A stretch of 64,000 nt of DNA from JASGDC01 sp047606545 (GTDB lineage Bacteria > Actinomycetota > Actinomycetes > Actinomycetales > Micrococcaceae). The position numbers and the translations under genes are program-made. Under the pieces are notes generated by a model. That model was not told the origin of the DNA and made no database searches. It was given only the letters and a program-made list of their open reading frames with translations. Positions 24,752 through 33,712 of the stretch are shown in pieces (the first letter of the stretch is position 1; every line of letters starts with the position of its first letter). The DNA is taken from contig JASGEI010000019.1 in assembly GCA_047606545.1 (NCBI GenBank), positions 1-64,000 on the forward strand, in the 5' to 3' direction.

Positions 24752-25512
24752 ATTTTTATTTTCGCAATTGCTTTTAATACCGGACTAGCAATATCTGGTT
24801 TTGTTATTAGCTTATCACTAGCTGTTTCCGCTACGATAGGTATTTTAGTAAGTAGTTCAGCATCAAGTTCTTCTGCAATCTTTTTGCCACCGTTAGCACC
24901 AAAAATCTCATAAGCCTTACCATCTGGCGTGATGAAGTGACTCATATTTTCGATGACACCTATTACTTCTTGATCATTTTTTTTTGCAAGTAGGCCCGTG
25001 CGAATTGAGATATCTGCTGCATGGGGTTGTGGCGTAGTGACAATCAGCACTTTTGCTTGTGGCAATAGTTGTCCCATGGAGATAGCGATATCACCAGTTC
25101 CAGGAGGTAAGTCTAGGAATAAATAATCTAGTTCAGGGAAAGCTACATCATTTAAAAGTTGATGTACTGCACGGTGTAACATTGGCCCGCGCCAAGCGAC
25201 GATTTCATTCTCGTTTACAAACATTCCCATAGAGACTAGATACAAACCATTAACTTCGACAGGTTTAATTAGCGTACCAGCGCGTTTAGCTTTTTCCGTA
25301 ATTTTAAATAATTTGGGAATTGAAAACCCAAAAACATCTAAATCTACAATGCCGACTTTGAAGCCTTTACGAGCATAATCACTAGCCAGTAGGGCAGTAA
25401 CAGTAGATTTGCCTACACCACCTTTGCCACTAGTTACAGCAATTATTTTTTTGGCATTGATATCTAGTGCTTGGATAGCATTAGTGGGCCTAAGATGTGG
25501 AGGTAGGGCCAT
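24748..25512 (-). CDS. mrp: Mrp/ApbC-family P-loop ATPase, probable Fe-S carrier
   Basis: The 254-aa protein is a MinD-superfamily ATPase with the deviant Walker A GKGGVGKST near residue 31 and VDLDVFGFSIPKLF (Walker A'). DLPPGTGD is the Mrp hallmark. It lacks the N-terminal FSCA/DUF59 domain of many actinobacterial Mrp proteins. The CxxC usually found after ENMS is also absent: here the segment is ENMSHFITPDGKAYEIFG. If it carries Fe-S clusters, it does so with other ligands. It overlaps the DUF1003 gene by 23 nt and is the last of three coupled genes. Confidence 0.8.
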   Translation of the reverse strand: MALPPHLRPTNAIQALDINAKKIIAVTSGKGGVGKSTVTALLASDYARKGFKVGIVDLDVFGFSIPKLFKITEKAKRAGTLIKPVEVNGLYLVSMGMFVNENEIVAWRGPMLHRAVHQLLNDVAFPELDYLFLDLPPGTGDIAISMGQLLPQAKVLIVTTPQPHAADISIRTGLLAKKNDQEVIGVIENMSHFITPDGKAYEIFGANGGKKIAEELDAELLTKIPIVAETASDKLITKPDIASPVLKAIAKIKI

Positions 25513-26086
25513 CTTTTTTAGCTTCTATTGATTCAGATTTATGCAATTTAGATTCAGTTATTTCAGGATTAGTTTCTGTTTTTTCTTCTTCACGTTTTTT
25601 ATCTAGTTCTTCCATAATCATTTTGATCTCAGAACGAACAAAGTCGCGAGTCGCCACATCACGTAGGGCAATACGTAAAGCTGCAATTTCGCGAGCCAAG
25701 TATTCAGTATTTGCCTCATTGCGTTCTGCAATTCTACGATCATTTTCAGCAATTACACGGTCACGGTCATCTTGACGGTTTTGTGCTAATAGCAATAGTG
25801 GTGCTGCATAAGATGCTTGCAAGGAAAGCATCAAAGTCAACAAAGTGAAGTTTTGGGCACGTGGGTCAAATTGCCAGCTTTCCTTCATAAGAGTATTCCA
25901 AGCCAGCCAAACGCCACAGAAAATAGTCATGTAAATTAAGAAACTTGGGGTACCCATGAATCTAGCAAAGTTTTCCGTCATTTGCCCAAAAGCATCGGGG
26001 TCCGGCTTTCTTGGTAAAAAACGTTTTCTAGAGCGTCCTAGCGGAGTAGTGATGTCTGTTTTTTTCTTATGCTTTTTATCAGCCAT
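25490..26086 (-). CDS. DUF1003 membrane protein
   Basis: The 198-aa protein has a basic N-terminus and two hydrophobic helices (FLIYMTIFCGVWLAWN and LTLMLSLQASYAAPLLLL). The DUF1003 motif QNRQDDRDR follows, then a cytoplasmic coiled coil (RRIAERNEANTEYLAREIAALR) and a charged C-terminus. In Actinobacteria it commonly sits beside an MgtE-N/CBS protein, as here, suggesting a shared role with divalent cations or the membrane. The mechanism is unknown. ATG 26086 has GGAGAA upstream and overlaps the preceding gene by 8 nt. Confidence 0.8.
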   Translation of the reverse strand: MADKKHKKKTDITTPLGRSRKRFLPRKPDPDAFGQMTENFARFMGTPSFLIYMTIFCGVWLAWNTLMKESWQFDPRAQNFTLLTLMLSLQASYAAPLLLLAQNRQDDRDRVIAENDRRIAERNEANTEYLAREIAALRIALRDVATRDFVRSEIKMIMEELDKKREEEKTETNPEITESKLHKSESIEAKKDGPTSTS

Positions 26087-27359
26087 CGTCTTCTCCAATC
26101 TCTATCTCTTCTTTTTTAAAACTTTCTTGTTCACGCCAGTCTTCTGGAAGAATTTCATCTAGTACGTCATCTACAGTTACTGCACCTACCAAACTTTGTT
26201 TCGAGTTTACTACTGGGATAGTTACCATGTCATAGGCTGCTAGTTTTTTCACTACTTGAGCTACTGGAGTCTGGTCAGAAACAGGTGAGACATTTTTATC
26301 AATTAGACTACCGACTTGTTCCATAGGGGTGGAACGTAATAATTGCTGGAAGTGAACTGACCCCAGATAGGTGCCAGTTGGAGTCTCTAATGGCGGACGA
26401 CAAATGAAAATTGAAGATGCATTTGCAGGAGACACATCTTCTTGTTGGATATGAGCCAAAGCCTCTGCAACTGTAGCTTCTGGCGGCAAAATAATTGGCT
26501 CAGGGGTCATCAATGCACCAGCAACGTTATCTTCATAAGCCATTAAGCGTTGGAACTCTTCGGCATCGTCTGGATCCATCAAATCAAGTAGAATTTTTGC
26601 TTTTGCTGGCGATAGTTCATCTAGTAAGTCAACAGCATCGTCTGGTTCCATTTCTTCCAAGACGAGTGCTGCGCGTTCACTACCTAATGATTCGATAATA
26701 AGGACTTGGTCATCATCACTCATTTCAGCAATTACAGTAGCGAGGCGTTCATCTGAAAGTTCATTAGCAATTTCAATACGTCGGCGTACCGGAACTTCAG
26801 TTAATGCTGTTGCAAAGTCTGCAGGATTTTCATCTTTATGTGCATGAATGAACTGAGTTGCGGCTTGAGGTTCTTCTTGAGCATCATGTACAGTGTCAAT
26901 CCATGGCACCAGCCGAGTAGTTCCTTTCCGAAACCTACCCAAAGGAGACTTAGTGCGTCCTTGACGAATATAGATATCAGTAATTTTAAAGAAGTATTTA
27001 CGTTTAGTAAATGCTACGTCTTCAATAGTTCCTTTGGAATTATCTTCGATAAGAGTCACTTCACGGTCAAAAATTTCGGCAGCTACCAGTTTTTCATAAC
27101 CACGTTGCTCGAATTTCTTAATGTTGTCAGTGTTACGCACGATAATTTGCTGGCTTTTAATATCTTCCACTTTTTCCATTCGGAAGAATAAGCGCTTACG
27201 TTGCGGTGTATCAACAACGATACCCACTACAAGAGGGGATAGCCCTTTAGGCCTAGGCGTTATCACTACATCACGTAGGCGACCAACTCGGTCACCATTT
27301 GGTTCGAAAACGTCTAAGCCTATTAATCTTGCTACGAAAACTGTATCTGTTAAACTCAT
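26079..27359 (-). CDS. Soluble MgtE-N/CBS-domain protein with N-terminal PRC-barrel-like domain
   Basis: The 426-aa protein resembles the cytosolic half of the MgtE magnesium channel without its membrane part. It has a PRC-barrel-like start (FVARLIGLDVFEPNGDRVGRLRDV) and an MgtE superhelical domain with repeated IAxxMxxDD-type units around 210-280. A CBS pair follows, ending SLVGAVTVDDVLDEILPEDW. In MgtE these domains sense Mg2+, and here they could regulate a partner in trans. The ATG at 27359 is chosen; the frame extends six codons upstream without support. It heads the MgtE/CBS-DUF1003-mrp operon. Confidence 0.8.
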   Translation of the reverse strand: MSLTDTVFVARLIGLDVFEPNGDRVGRLRDVVITPRPKGLSPLVVGIVVDTPQRKRLFFRMEKVEDIKSQQIIVRNTDNIKKFEQRGYEKLVAAEIFDREVTLIEDNSKGTIEDVAFTKRKYFFKITDIYIRQGRTKSPLGRFRKGTTRLVPWIDTVHDAQEEPQAATQFIHAHKDENPADFATALTEVPVRRRIEIANELSDERLATVIAEMSDDDQVLIIESLGSERAALVLEEMEPDDAVDLLDELSPAKAKILLDLMDPDDAEEFQRLMAYEDNVAGALMTPEPIILPPEATVAEALAHIQQEDVSPANASSIFICRPPLETPTGTYLGSVHFQQLLRSTPMEQVGSLIDKNVSPVSDQTPVAQVVKKLAAYDMVTIPVVNSKQSLVGAVTVDDVLDEILPEDWREQESFKKEEIEIGEDDG

Positions 27360-27419
27360 TACTTCTATTATAGCCAAAGTTTCCAGCTATATTTAAGGTT
27401 ACTTTGGTAATCTACTGCT

Positions 27420-28115
27420 ATGAGTATGTTTCCACCAAATAACCAAAATGCTTTTTTAAAGACTCAAGGTATCCCACAAGGTACAGTAATTGCTCGATAC
27501 CAAACTTATATTGAAGCTCAAGTAGCGGTAGATTATCTTGCTGATCGTAATTTCCCAGTACGACTAGTGTCTATTGTTGGTACGGACTTAAAGCAAATAG
27601 AACAAGTGACAGGAAGGCTAACTCTACCTCGTGTTACACTTTCTGGTGCTTTTTCTGGAGTGTGGTTTGGGTTATTTATTGGCGTATTAATGTCTTTTAG
27701 CTCAAATGCAAATATCCTACCTGCTGCAATTGCTATTGGGGCAGCAATGGGGATTCTATTATCAGTAGCTACCCATGCAATGAATAAAGGGCGTCGTGAC
27801 TTCACTTCAATGTCTCGAGTAGTAGCTAGCGTTTATGAAGTAATTGTTGATGATCGTGTCGCTCGTGATGCTAATAAGATTTTGCACCAAATGCCAAAAG
27901 AACAGCAAGTGCAGTTTATAAATATCGAAGATATTCAAAAACAACAGGTGCGGCAGGAACAGAATTTTGAGGAATCTAGCTCAGTTGAAAATAACGAAGA
28001 AGTTCAGGAAGATAACTATAAGCCAAAAGGTGAGTTTAAAGATCTAGATGACGGACGCCCTCGATTCGGAGTGCGAATCGAAGACGCCGACAATCCAGAT
28101 AAAAAAGCTGATTAG
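27420..28115 (+). CDS. Membrane protein with general-stress-protein 17M-like domain
   Basis: The N-terminal residues 14-60 (GTVIARYQTYIEAQVAVDYLADR, then PVRLVSIVGTDL) match the GSP17M-like fold. A glycine-rich double membrane hairpin follows (about 78-115), then a cytosolic part ending in a Glu/Asn/Gln-rich tail. Function unknown; relatives are stress-induced. TAATCT lies exactly 6 nt before the ATG and there is no Shine-Dalgarno, so a leaderless message is likely. It is divergent from the MgtE/CBS operon and its stop overlaps the end of convergent pepP by 4 nt. Confidence 0.7.
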   Translation: MSMFPPNNQNAFLKTQGIPQGTVIARYQTYIEAQVAVDYLADRNFPVRLVSIVGTDLKQIEQVTGRLTLPRVTLSGAFSGVWFGLFIGVLMSFSSNANILPAAIAIGAAMGILLSVATHAMNKGRRDFTSMSRVVASVYEVIVDDRVARDANKILHQMPKEQQVQFINIEDIQKQQVRQEQNFEESSSVENNEEVQEDNYKPKGEFKDLDDGRPRFGVRIEDADNPDKKAD

Positions 28116-29608
28116 TTAGCTAGAATCTTTTGCATCCACGCTTCGACATCAGCCGGCTTACGAGGTAAAGCTTTACTAAGGTTTTCGTTACCGTCTTTGG
28201 TGATTAGGACATCGTCCTCAATACGAACACCAATACCACGGTATTCTTCTGGAACTTTTAGATCATTTTCTTTGAAGTACAGACCTGGTTCAATTGTGAA
28301 AATCATGCCTTCTTCGATAGTGCCATCGAGGTAAAGTTCTTCGCGTGCTTGTGCACAGTCATGGACATCTATACCAAGATGGTGGCTAGTGCCGTGCACC
28401 ATCCAACGGCGATGATACTGAAGTTCTTCATTCAGTGCTTCTGCTGCTGTGCTAGGGAGGAGACCCCATTGTTCTAAACGAGCTGCAATTACTTTCATAG
28501 CTGCATCATGGACATCACGGAATTTATTGCCAGGAATTGCGACTTCAAAAGCTGCATCAGCTGCATCAAGAACTGCCTGATATATTTTACGTTGCGTTTC
28601 AGAGAATTTACCGGTGATTGGCATGCAACGAGTAACATCTGCAGTGTAAAGTGAATCAACTTCGACACCAGCATCAACTAGTAGCAAATCTTCTTCTTTA
28701 ACTGGTCCGCTGTTACGCATCCAGTGTAGGGTAGTGGCATTATTACCACTTGCTGCAATAACATCATAACCAAGCTCATTACCTTTAACACGAGCTACGG
28801 AGAAGAATGAAGTTTCTACTACACGTTCACCACGTTTGGTCTTAACTGCAACTGGAATATTGCGCACAATATTTTCAAAGCCGTCAACAGTGGCCGCAAC
28901 TGCTTTTCGCATTTCATCGATACCGTATTGGTCTTTAATTAAGCGAAGTTCAGCAGCTGCTTCAGAAAGTTTAGCATCTAATTCAGTTAATTCGTCAGCT
29001 GATTCCGTACGGATTTCGTTAAGTTTTAGTTCAATTGTTGGATCAGCTTCACGGATAATACGTACTTTGCCAGGAATTTTCTCTTTAATATCTTTAGGGA
29101 AGTCTGCAATATCTTTAGTGTCAATATCGTACGCAGTCTTGATTTCATTAAGGGAAGAACGAGGACCTACCCAGAACTCACCACGACGGGCATCTGCATA
29201 AGCATCGAAACTACCATGATCGTTAGCAGGAGAGAAATACAAGATATCTTTATGTCCGTCTGTTTCTGGTTCAAGGACTAGTACTGCACCAGGTTCAGTA
29301 GCTGCACCAGTACCAATAAAGTGTGTGAATGCAGAATGTGCGCGGAAACGATAGTCAGTATCGTTACTACGAACTTTTAAATCACCAGCAGGGATGATAA
29401 GTCGATCGCCAGGAAATTTTTTAGAAAGTTCAGCACGACGTTGTTTTGTATACTTTGCAACTTCTAAAGTTTCAATATCAGTTTGGCTGCTTTCCGCCCA
29501 ATCAGTACGAATAAATTTCTTGAATTCTTCAGAGCTTGGACGGCGAGACCTACTGTCTACACGGTCCTTTTGGGTGTCAGTCAATGGAGTATTATTTTTA
29601 TCATTCAT
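28112..29608 (-). CDS. pepP: Xaa-Pro aminopeptidase (M24B)
   Basis: A dinuclear-metal peptidase that removes N-terminal residues preceding proline. The N-terminal creatinase-like domain (1-240) has the AMP-N start (YTKQRRAELSKKFPGDRLIIPAGD). The catalytic pita-bread domain has metal ligands in DAGVEVDSLYTADVTR, HGTSHHLGIDVHD, TIEPGLYF and RIEDDVLIT. At 498 aa it is slightly longer than E. coli PepP (441) because of an N-terminal hydrophilic extension, as in other Actinobacteria. It is monocistronic and convergent with the preceding gene. Confidence 0.9.
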   Translation of the reverse strand: MNDKNNTPLTDTQKDRVDSRSRRPSSEEFKKFIRTDWAESSQTDIETLEVAKYTKQRRAELSKKFPGDRLIIPAGDLKVRSNDTDYRFRAHSAFTHFIGTGAATEPGAVLVLEPETDGHKDILYFSPANDHGSFDAYADARRGEFWVGPRSSLNEIKTAYDIDTKDIADFPKDIKEKIPGKVRIIREADPTIELKLNEIRTESADELTELDAKLSEAAAELRLIKDQYGIDEMRKAVAATVDGFENIVRNIPVAVKTKRGERVVETSFFSVARVKGNELGYDVIAASGNNATTLHWMRNSGPVKEEDLLLVDAGVEVDSLYTADVTRCMPITGKFSETQRKIYQAVLDAADAAFEVAIPGNKFRDVHDAAMKVIAARLEQWGLLPSTAAEALNEELQYHRRWMVHGTSHHLGIDVHDCAQAREELYLDGTIEEGMIFTIEPGLYFKENDLKVPEEYRGIGVRIEDDVLITKDGNENLSKALPRKPADVEAWMQKILAN

Positions 29609-29668
29609 AGGGACAATTCTAACGCTATTTATCAGTGATAACTAGCTAGAAAAGCATATTTCAAAAAA

Positions 29669-29704
29669 ACCACTTACATGTTATCTTTATGATAAAGGTG
29701 GTTA
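29669..29704 (+). promoter_or_regulatory. Hairpin/operator-like inverted repeat upstream of ald
   Basis: AACCAC and GTGGTT are the outer arms and TTATC/GATAA (around TTTAT) the inner arms, about 27-62 bp before the ald start. It could be an operator for an AldR-like regulator or a leader hairpin. Confidence 0.35.
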
Positions 29705-29730
29705 AAATTTAAGTTCGATGAGGAGCAAAT

Positions 29731-30819
29731 ATGAAAATTTCTATCCCAAAAGAGGTAAAAAATAATGAATTTCGAGTGGCAATTACTCCAGCTGGTGTAC
29801 ATGAATTAGTTCGTTTTGGCCACGAAGTGTATATCGAAAAAGATGCTGGATTAGGCTCAAATATCCCTGATGAACAGTACGAAGCTGAGGGTGCAAAGAT
29901 TATTGATAGTGCTGATAAAGTGTGGGAAATCGCTGATATGGTTCTTAAAGTAAAAGAACCAATCGCCAGTGAATACCATCGACTTAAAGAAGGTTTAATT
30001 TTATTTACCTATTTGCATCTAGCTGCTGATAAGAAACTTACTGCAGCCTTAATGAAGAAAAAGGTGCACGCTATTGCCTATGAAACTGTAGAAGCTAAAG
30101 ATGGTAGTCTGCCACTGTTGGCACCAATGAGTATAGTAGCTGGTAGATTATCTGCACAAGTGGCTTCTTACTTTTTAATGAAGACTCAAGGTGGTCGTGG
30201 GTTATTGATGGGTGGAGTGCCAGGTACTCAGCCTGCACGTGTAGTTGTTATCGGCGGTGGTGTTGCTGGTGAAAATGCGGTTTCTATGGCTGTAGGTCTG
30301 CACGCTAATGTGACTGTGTTGGATACCAATATTCAACGACTTGCTGAACTTGATTATCACTACCAAGGTCGTATTAGGACAATTGTAAGTAACAAACTTG
30401 ATTTAGAAAAAGCTGTTAAAGAAGCGGATGTGGTAATCGGAGCGGTGCTAGTGAAAGGTGCTAAAGCCCCTAAGTTAGTTAGTAATGAGTTGGTTTCACA
30501 AATGCATCGGGGTAGTGTTTTAGTTGATATTGCAATTGACCAAGGTGGTTGTTTTGAAGATTCAAAACCTACCACTCATGAAGCGCCAACTTTTAAAGTA
30601 CATGAATCAACTTTTTACTGTGTAGCAAATATGCCAGGATCAGTGCCTAGGACGTCTACTTTTGCATTGACTAATGCGACTTTGCCATATATTGTGCAGC
30701 TTGCAGCTAACGGATTGGAAGCACTTGATAAGGATCCTACGTTAGCAGCAGGGTTGAATGTTACTGAAGGTAAAATTGTGCGTAAGGAAATCCAAGAAGC
30801 TCATCCTGACTTACATTAG
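29731..30819 (+). CDS. ald: Alanine dehydrogenase
   Basis: NAD-dependent interconversion of L-alanine and pyruvate plus ammonia. At 362 aa it is the usual length. The N-terminal catalytic domain begins MKISIPKEVKNNEFRVAITP. Lys in VLKVKEPI and His in YLHLAAD are the pyruvate-binding and catalytic residues. The NAD-binding Rossmann motif VVIGGGVAGENAV is near residue 170, with DTN and GAVLVKGAKAP following. GAGGAG precedes the ATG. The gene stands alone, with an inverted repeat upstream that may be regulatory. Confidence 0.95.
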   Translation: MKISIPKEVKNNEFRVAITPAGVHELVRFGHEVYIEKDAGLGSNIPDEQYEAEGAKIIDSADKVWEIADMVLKVKEPIASEYHRLKEGLILFTYLHLAADKKLTAALMKKKVHAIAYETVEAKDGSLPLLAPMSIVAGRLSAQVASYFLMKTQGGRGLLMGGVPGTQPARVVVIGGGVAGENAVSMAVGLHANVTVLDTNIQRLAELDYHYQGRIRTIVSNKLDLEKAVKEADVVIGAVLVKGAKAPKLVSNELVSQMHRGSVLVDIAIDQGGCFEDSKPTTHEAPTFKVHESTFYCVANMPGSVPRTSTFALTNATLPYIVQLAANGLEALDKDPTLAAGLNVTEGKIVRKEIQEAHPDLH

Positions 30820-30848
30820 TAACTAGGTAAAAAGGTGTTGGTCTAGGT

Positions 30849-31934
30849 CTAGAAGCCTAAATCATCACCTGAGTCGCCACTATCATCAGTAGTGTAAGAG
30901 CCAACATATACGGCATTTTGTTCGGCTGACCTTGGCTTGCCCATATCAAGTGATATTTGGTCAAGACCGCTATTAGGTACTGCGAAACCATAGCGTAGAC
31001 GTTGCGTATCGCCAGGTTTTAATTCTTTGAAGTGTTTGTTAGTAACGTTATTACTATCATCAGTAACTTGATCTGCTTCAGTTTGGCTATCGCCATATGA
31101 AAGTGTTGGCTCAATATCACGTAGCTGTTTTTTGGAAATTGTGTGATTAGAGCTATTATGCAAAACTACAGTAAATACTAAATACTGGCTAGAATCCGTA
31201 CCTTCAGTTTCATCAGTAGATTTAGCGATTTTTGGGTCGTTGATAGTCATTTCAACGCCAGTTTTCTCCCACTGCACAGTATCACCAAAATTTACTTTAG
31301 CGTCTGCAGATTCTTGTTTGCCATCTTTGGAAACTGAATAATGCTGATCATAACCACCATCATAGGTCTGATAGCTTTCACGCTCGCTATTTACTAGCAT
31401 GCCACCACCTACTATTGCAGCTACAGCAACAATAGCAATGCCACGTTTGTTTGGTTTTTTTCCATTTGGTTTTGGTGATCTTAGTTTCCTAATAGCTTTT
31501 GTTTTAATGTCAGGTTTATCTTGTTTTCCTACATTAGGATTTGTGTAAGCATAGTCACGTTTGATTTGTGGAGTTAGTTCAAGTGGTTTAGGACCGTTAC
31601 TGTTTATGTTAGTATCATTATTTTTTGCGACATTTTTGCTTTTATTAATCTCAGTGTCTTCAGGTTGATGCCCTTTTTGAATTTTATCTTCACGAACGTA
31701 GCGGTATTTGCTTGAAGAAGTTTTATCTCCTGATTTATTAGCGTCATTATTCTGGGTAGTTTTATCTTTTTCGTTAGCACTAGGAGTATTTTTATAAGCT
31801 ACATTTTTTTCGTCATCATTTTTACTTAGACCAATGTCAAGATTATTTTTTGTTTTATTGAATGCTTCGGGAGGAGTCGTGAATTTGGGTTCTTTGCCCT
31901 TATCATTATTATTCAATTCGTCGCTCACAGCCAT
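30849..31934 (-). CDS. Membrane-anchored DUF4352-like (telokin-like) protein
   Basis: The 361-aa protein has a long Lys/Asn/Asp-rich disordered cytosolic segment (1-about 165) and one membrane helix (GIAIVAVAAIVGGGMLV). An extracytoplasmic immunoglobulin-like domain of the DUF4352 type follows: VQWEKTGVEMTINDPKIAKS, YLVFTVVLHNSSNHTISK, FKELKPGDTQRLRYGFAVP. Such domains occur in Gram-positive envelope proteins and lipoproteins of unknown function. The ATG at 31934 has AAAGGAAA upstream. Its layout is like that of the Excalibur protein at 13.4 kb: disordered tail, helix, external domain. Confidence 0.65.
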   Translation of the reverse strand: MAVSDELNNNDKGKEPKFTTPPEAFNKTKNNLDIGLSKNDDEKNVAYKNTPSANEKDKTTQNNDANKSGDKTSSSKYRYVREDKIQKGHQPEDTEINKSKNVAKNNDTNINSNGPKPLELTPQIKRDYAYTNPNVGKQDKPDIKTKAIRKLRSPKPNGKKPNKRGIAIVAVAAIVGGGMLVNSERESYQTYDGGYDQHYSVSKDGKQESADAKVNFGDTVQWEKTGVEMTINDPKIAKSTDETEGTDSSQYLVFTVVLHNSSNHTISKKQLRDIEPTLSYGDSQTEADQVTDDSNNVTNKHFKELKPGDTQRLRYGFAVPNSGLDQISLDMGKPRSAEQNAVYVGSYTTDDSGDSGDDLGF

Positions 31935-32019
31935 TTTCCTTTCAAAATACCGCACAACCGCTTGTTATGAGATTACCGCAGTTATCTGAGATATTCTTGG
32001 GAAAACGCTGGTAGCAGAA

Positions 32020-32640
32020 CTAATGTTTCATCCATATTGAAATAAATTCATGTGTCGAGTCAGCCATCATTTGGATTGCAATAGCACAAAGCAATAGACC
32101 AGAGATTTTAGTGACAAGTTCTACGCCGTTTGCACCAAGGACTTTTTGAACTACGCCTGAGAAACGTAGGAATAAGAAGAATATAAATAATACTAATAAA
32201 ACACCTAGTGCAACAGCACTAATTTGAGCGCCATTAGTTGCTTCACGTACATATAGCATTACAGTAACGATTGCACCTGGACCAGCCATTAGTGGAATAC
32301 CTAGGGGGACAAAAGCTACATTTCGTGGAGTAAGCTCATCTGGTTCATCATTTTCACCAGTTTTTCCAGACAATAACTCAAGGGCAATGATAACAAGTAG
32401 CAAGCCGCCAGCCATGCGCATAGCTGGTAGTGAAATTTGCATATAATCAAGAATTTGCTGTCCGAAGAGTGCAAATGCCACAATAATTCCACCAGCAACT
32501 AAGACTGCCTGTAATGCGAAACTGTTTCGTTCTTCAGGAGTATTTTTCTTGGTCAAGCTCATGAAAATTGGCACAGTGCCAGGAGGATCCATAATTACAA
32601 ACAGTGTAATAAACACCGAAGTAAATAAATGTAAGTCCAT
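32020..32640 (-). CDS. MarC-family membrane protein
   Basis: This is a six-helix integral membrane protein of the MarC/UPF0056 (NAAT) family, 206 aa. Helix 1 contains the family start LFTSVFITLFVIMDPPGTVPIFMSLT. Later come FGQQILDYMQISLPAMRMAGGLLL and FVPLGIPLMAGPGAIVTVMLY, both highly characteristic. Archaeal relatives transport small amino acids, and the E. coli MarC is not a drug exporter. The ATG at 32640 follows AAAAGG with good spacing. Another in-frame ATG six codons earlier lacks a site. Palindromic repeat copy 2 lies upstream. Confidence 0.85.
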   Translation of the reverse strand: MDLHLFTSVFITLFVIMDPPGTVPIFMSLTKKNTPEERNSFALQAVLVAGGIIVAFALFGQQILDYMQISLPAMRMAGGLLLVIIALELLSGKTGENDEPDELTPRNVAFVPLGIPLMAGPGAIVTVMLYVREATNGAQISAVALGVLLVLFIFFLFLRFSGVVQKVLGANGVELVTKISGLLLCAIAIQMMADSTHEFISIWMKH

Positions 32641-32757
32641 ATGCTTAAACCTTTTCAAAATTGACAGGAAAAATCAGATAAAAATATTAGTAGAGAATAG
32701 TTTAACAGAGTTAATCGTTAAGTGTGAAGTGGTTTAAATATTGTACAAGTTATTACC

Positions 32758-32826
32758 GCATTTTCTTACTAAAACACAATTTTCTTTGCATATAAGCGAC
32801 GAAAATAGACGTTTACTAAGAAAATG
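32758..32826. repeat. Dispersed palindromic element, copy 2
   Basis: A 69-bp imperfect palindrome begins cattttcttactaaaaca and ends gtttactaagaaaatg. The two halves match over most of their length, including an inner attttc/gaaaat pair. It lies between PHP and marC, 5 bp beyond the PHP stop codon. Confidence 0.8.
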
Positions 32827-32830
32827 GGGT

Positions 32831-33700
32831 CTAGAGGTTAGAAGATAGTATAGGTTCAGTGCCATTACCAAGTTCAATAATTTTTTTAACCGCTGTCAAA
32901 GAAGTTGTATTTTCTGCTAGTTTATTTGCCTTACCAGTGCCATGGTAATCCGAAGAACCAGTAATAATTAAATTGTGTTTTTCTGCAAACTTTTTTAACT
33001 TTTCTTGATGCGTTTGGCTGTGCTCTCGATGATAAACTTCAACACCATGGAGACCGAATGGTACTAGTTCTTCGATATCAGCTATAGTGTATGCATTACG
33101 ATTACTACCCATTGGATGCGCTACTACTGAAACACCACCAGCATCACGCACCATATTCAATGCAGCCTCAGCACTAATTTTCTTTTGATGTATTACATAA
33201 GGCGAATCGTGTTGTAATACCGTTCCAAAAACTTCAGTACGGTCCTTAAAATAACCCAGTTTAACTAATGTGTCAGCAATATGGGGACGACCGATTGTCA
33301 TGCTAGTATCTGGAAATTTCTTAATCAAATCTTCCCATGTAATGTCATAGTCTTTAGCTAAACGCTTTATAATTTTTTTTGCTCGGGTTTCTCTAAAATC
33401 TCGTTGGGTAGCGAAAGTTTCCACTAGGTATTTATTTTTTGGGTCTGGTAAATAAGCTAATATATGCATCGTTTTACCAACATGTTTGCATGTAACTTCA
33501 ATGCCAGGAATTAGATTTAAGCCTACTTTTTTAGCCATAGCAATTGCTTCATTCCAGCCAAAGGTAGTGTCATGATCGGTCAATGCTAATACTGCAATTC
33601 CTTGAGCTTTAGCTTTTTCTACTAATTCTGCTGGAGTATCAGTGCCATCTGAAACACAAGAATGAGTATGTAAATCAGCTACAAAGTTTTGCCTAGCCAT
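32831..33700 (-). CDS. PHP-domain phosphoesterase
   Basis: The 289-aa protein is a trimetal phosphoesterase of the PHP superfamily, similar to the 5'-3' exoribonuclease/nucleotidase RNase AM group. Metal ligands are visible as DLHTHSCVSDG (N-terminus), LTDHDT (about residue 41), the Glu/His in GIEVTC, VVAHPMGSN, and the C-terminal GSSDYHG. It may degrade 3',5'-nucleotides or short RNA, or histidinol phosphate; the first is more likely given no his genes nearby. It follows the DEAD-box helicase by 12 nt and ends the five-gene operon. Confidence 0.8.
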   Translation of the reverse strand: MARQNFVADLHTHSCVSDGTDTPAELVEKAKAQGIAVLALTDHDTTFGWNEAIAMAKKVGLNLIPGIEVTCKHVGKTMHILAYLPDPKNKYLVETFATQRDFRETRAKKIIKRLAKDYDITWEDLIKKFPDTSMTIGRPHIADTLVKLGYFKDRTEVFGTVLQHDSPYVIHQKKISAEAALNMVRDAGGVSVVAHPMGSNRNAYTIADIEELVPFGLHGVEVYHREHSQTHQEKLKKFAEKHNLIITGSSDYHGTGKANKLAENTTSLTAVKKIIELGNGTEPILSSNL

Positions 33701-33712
33701 TATTTTCCTTTA

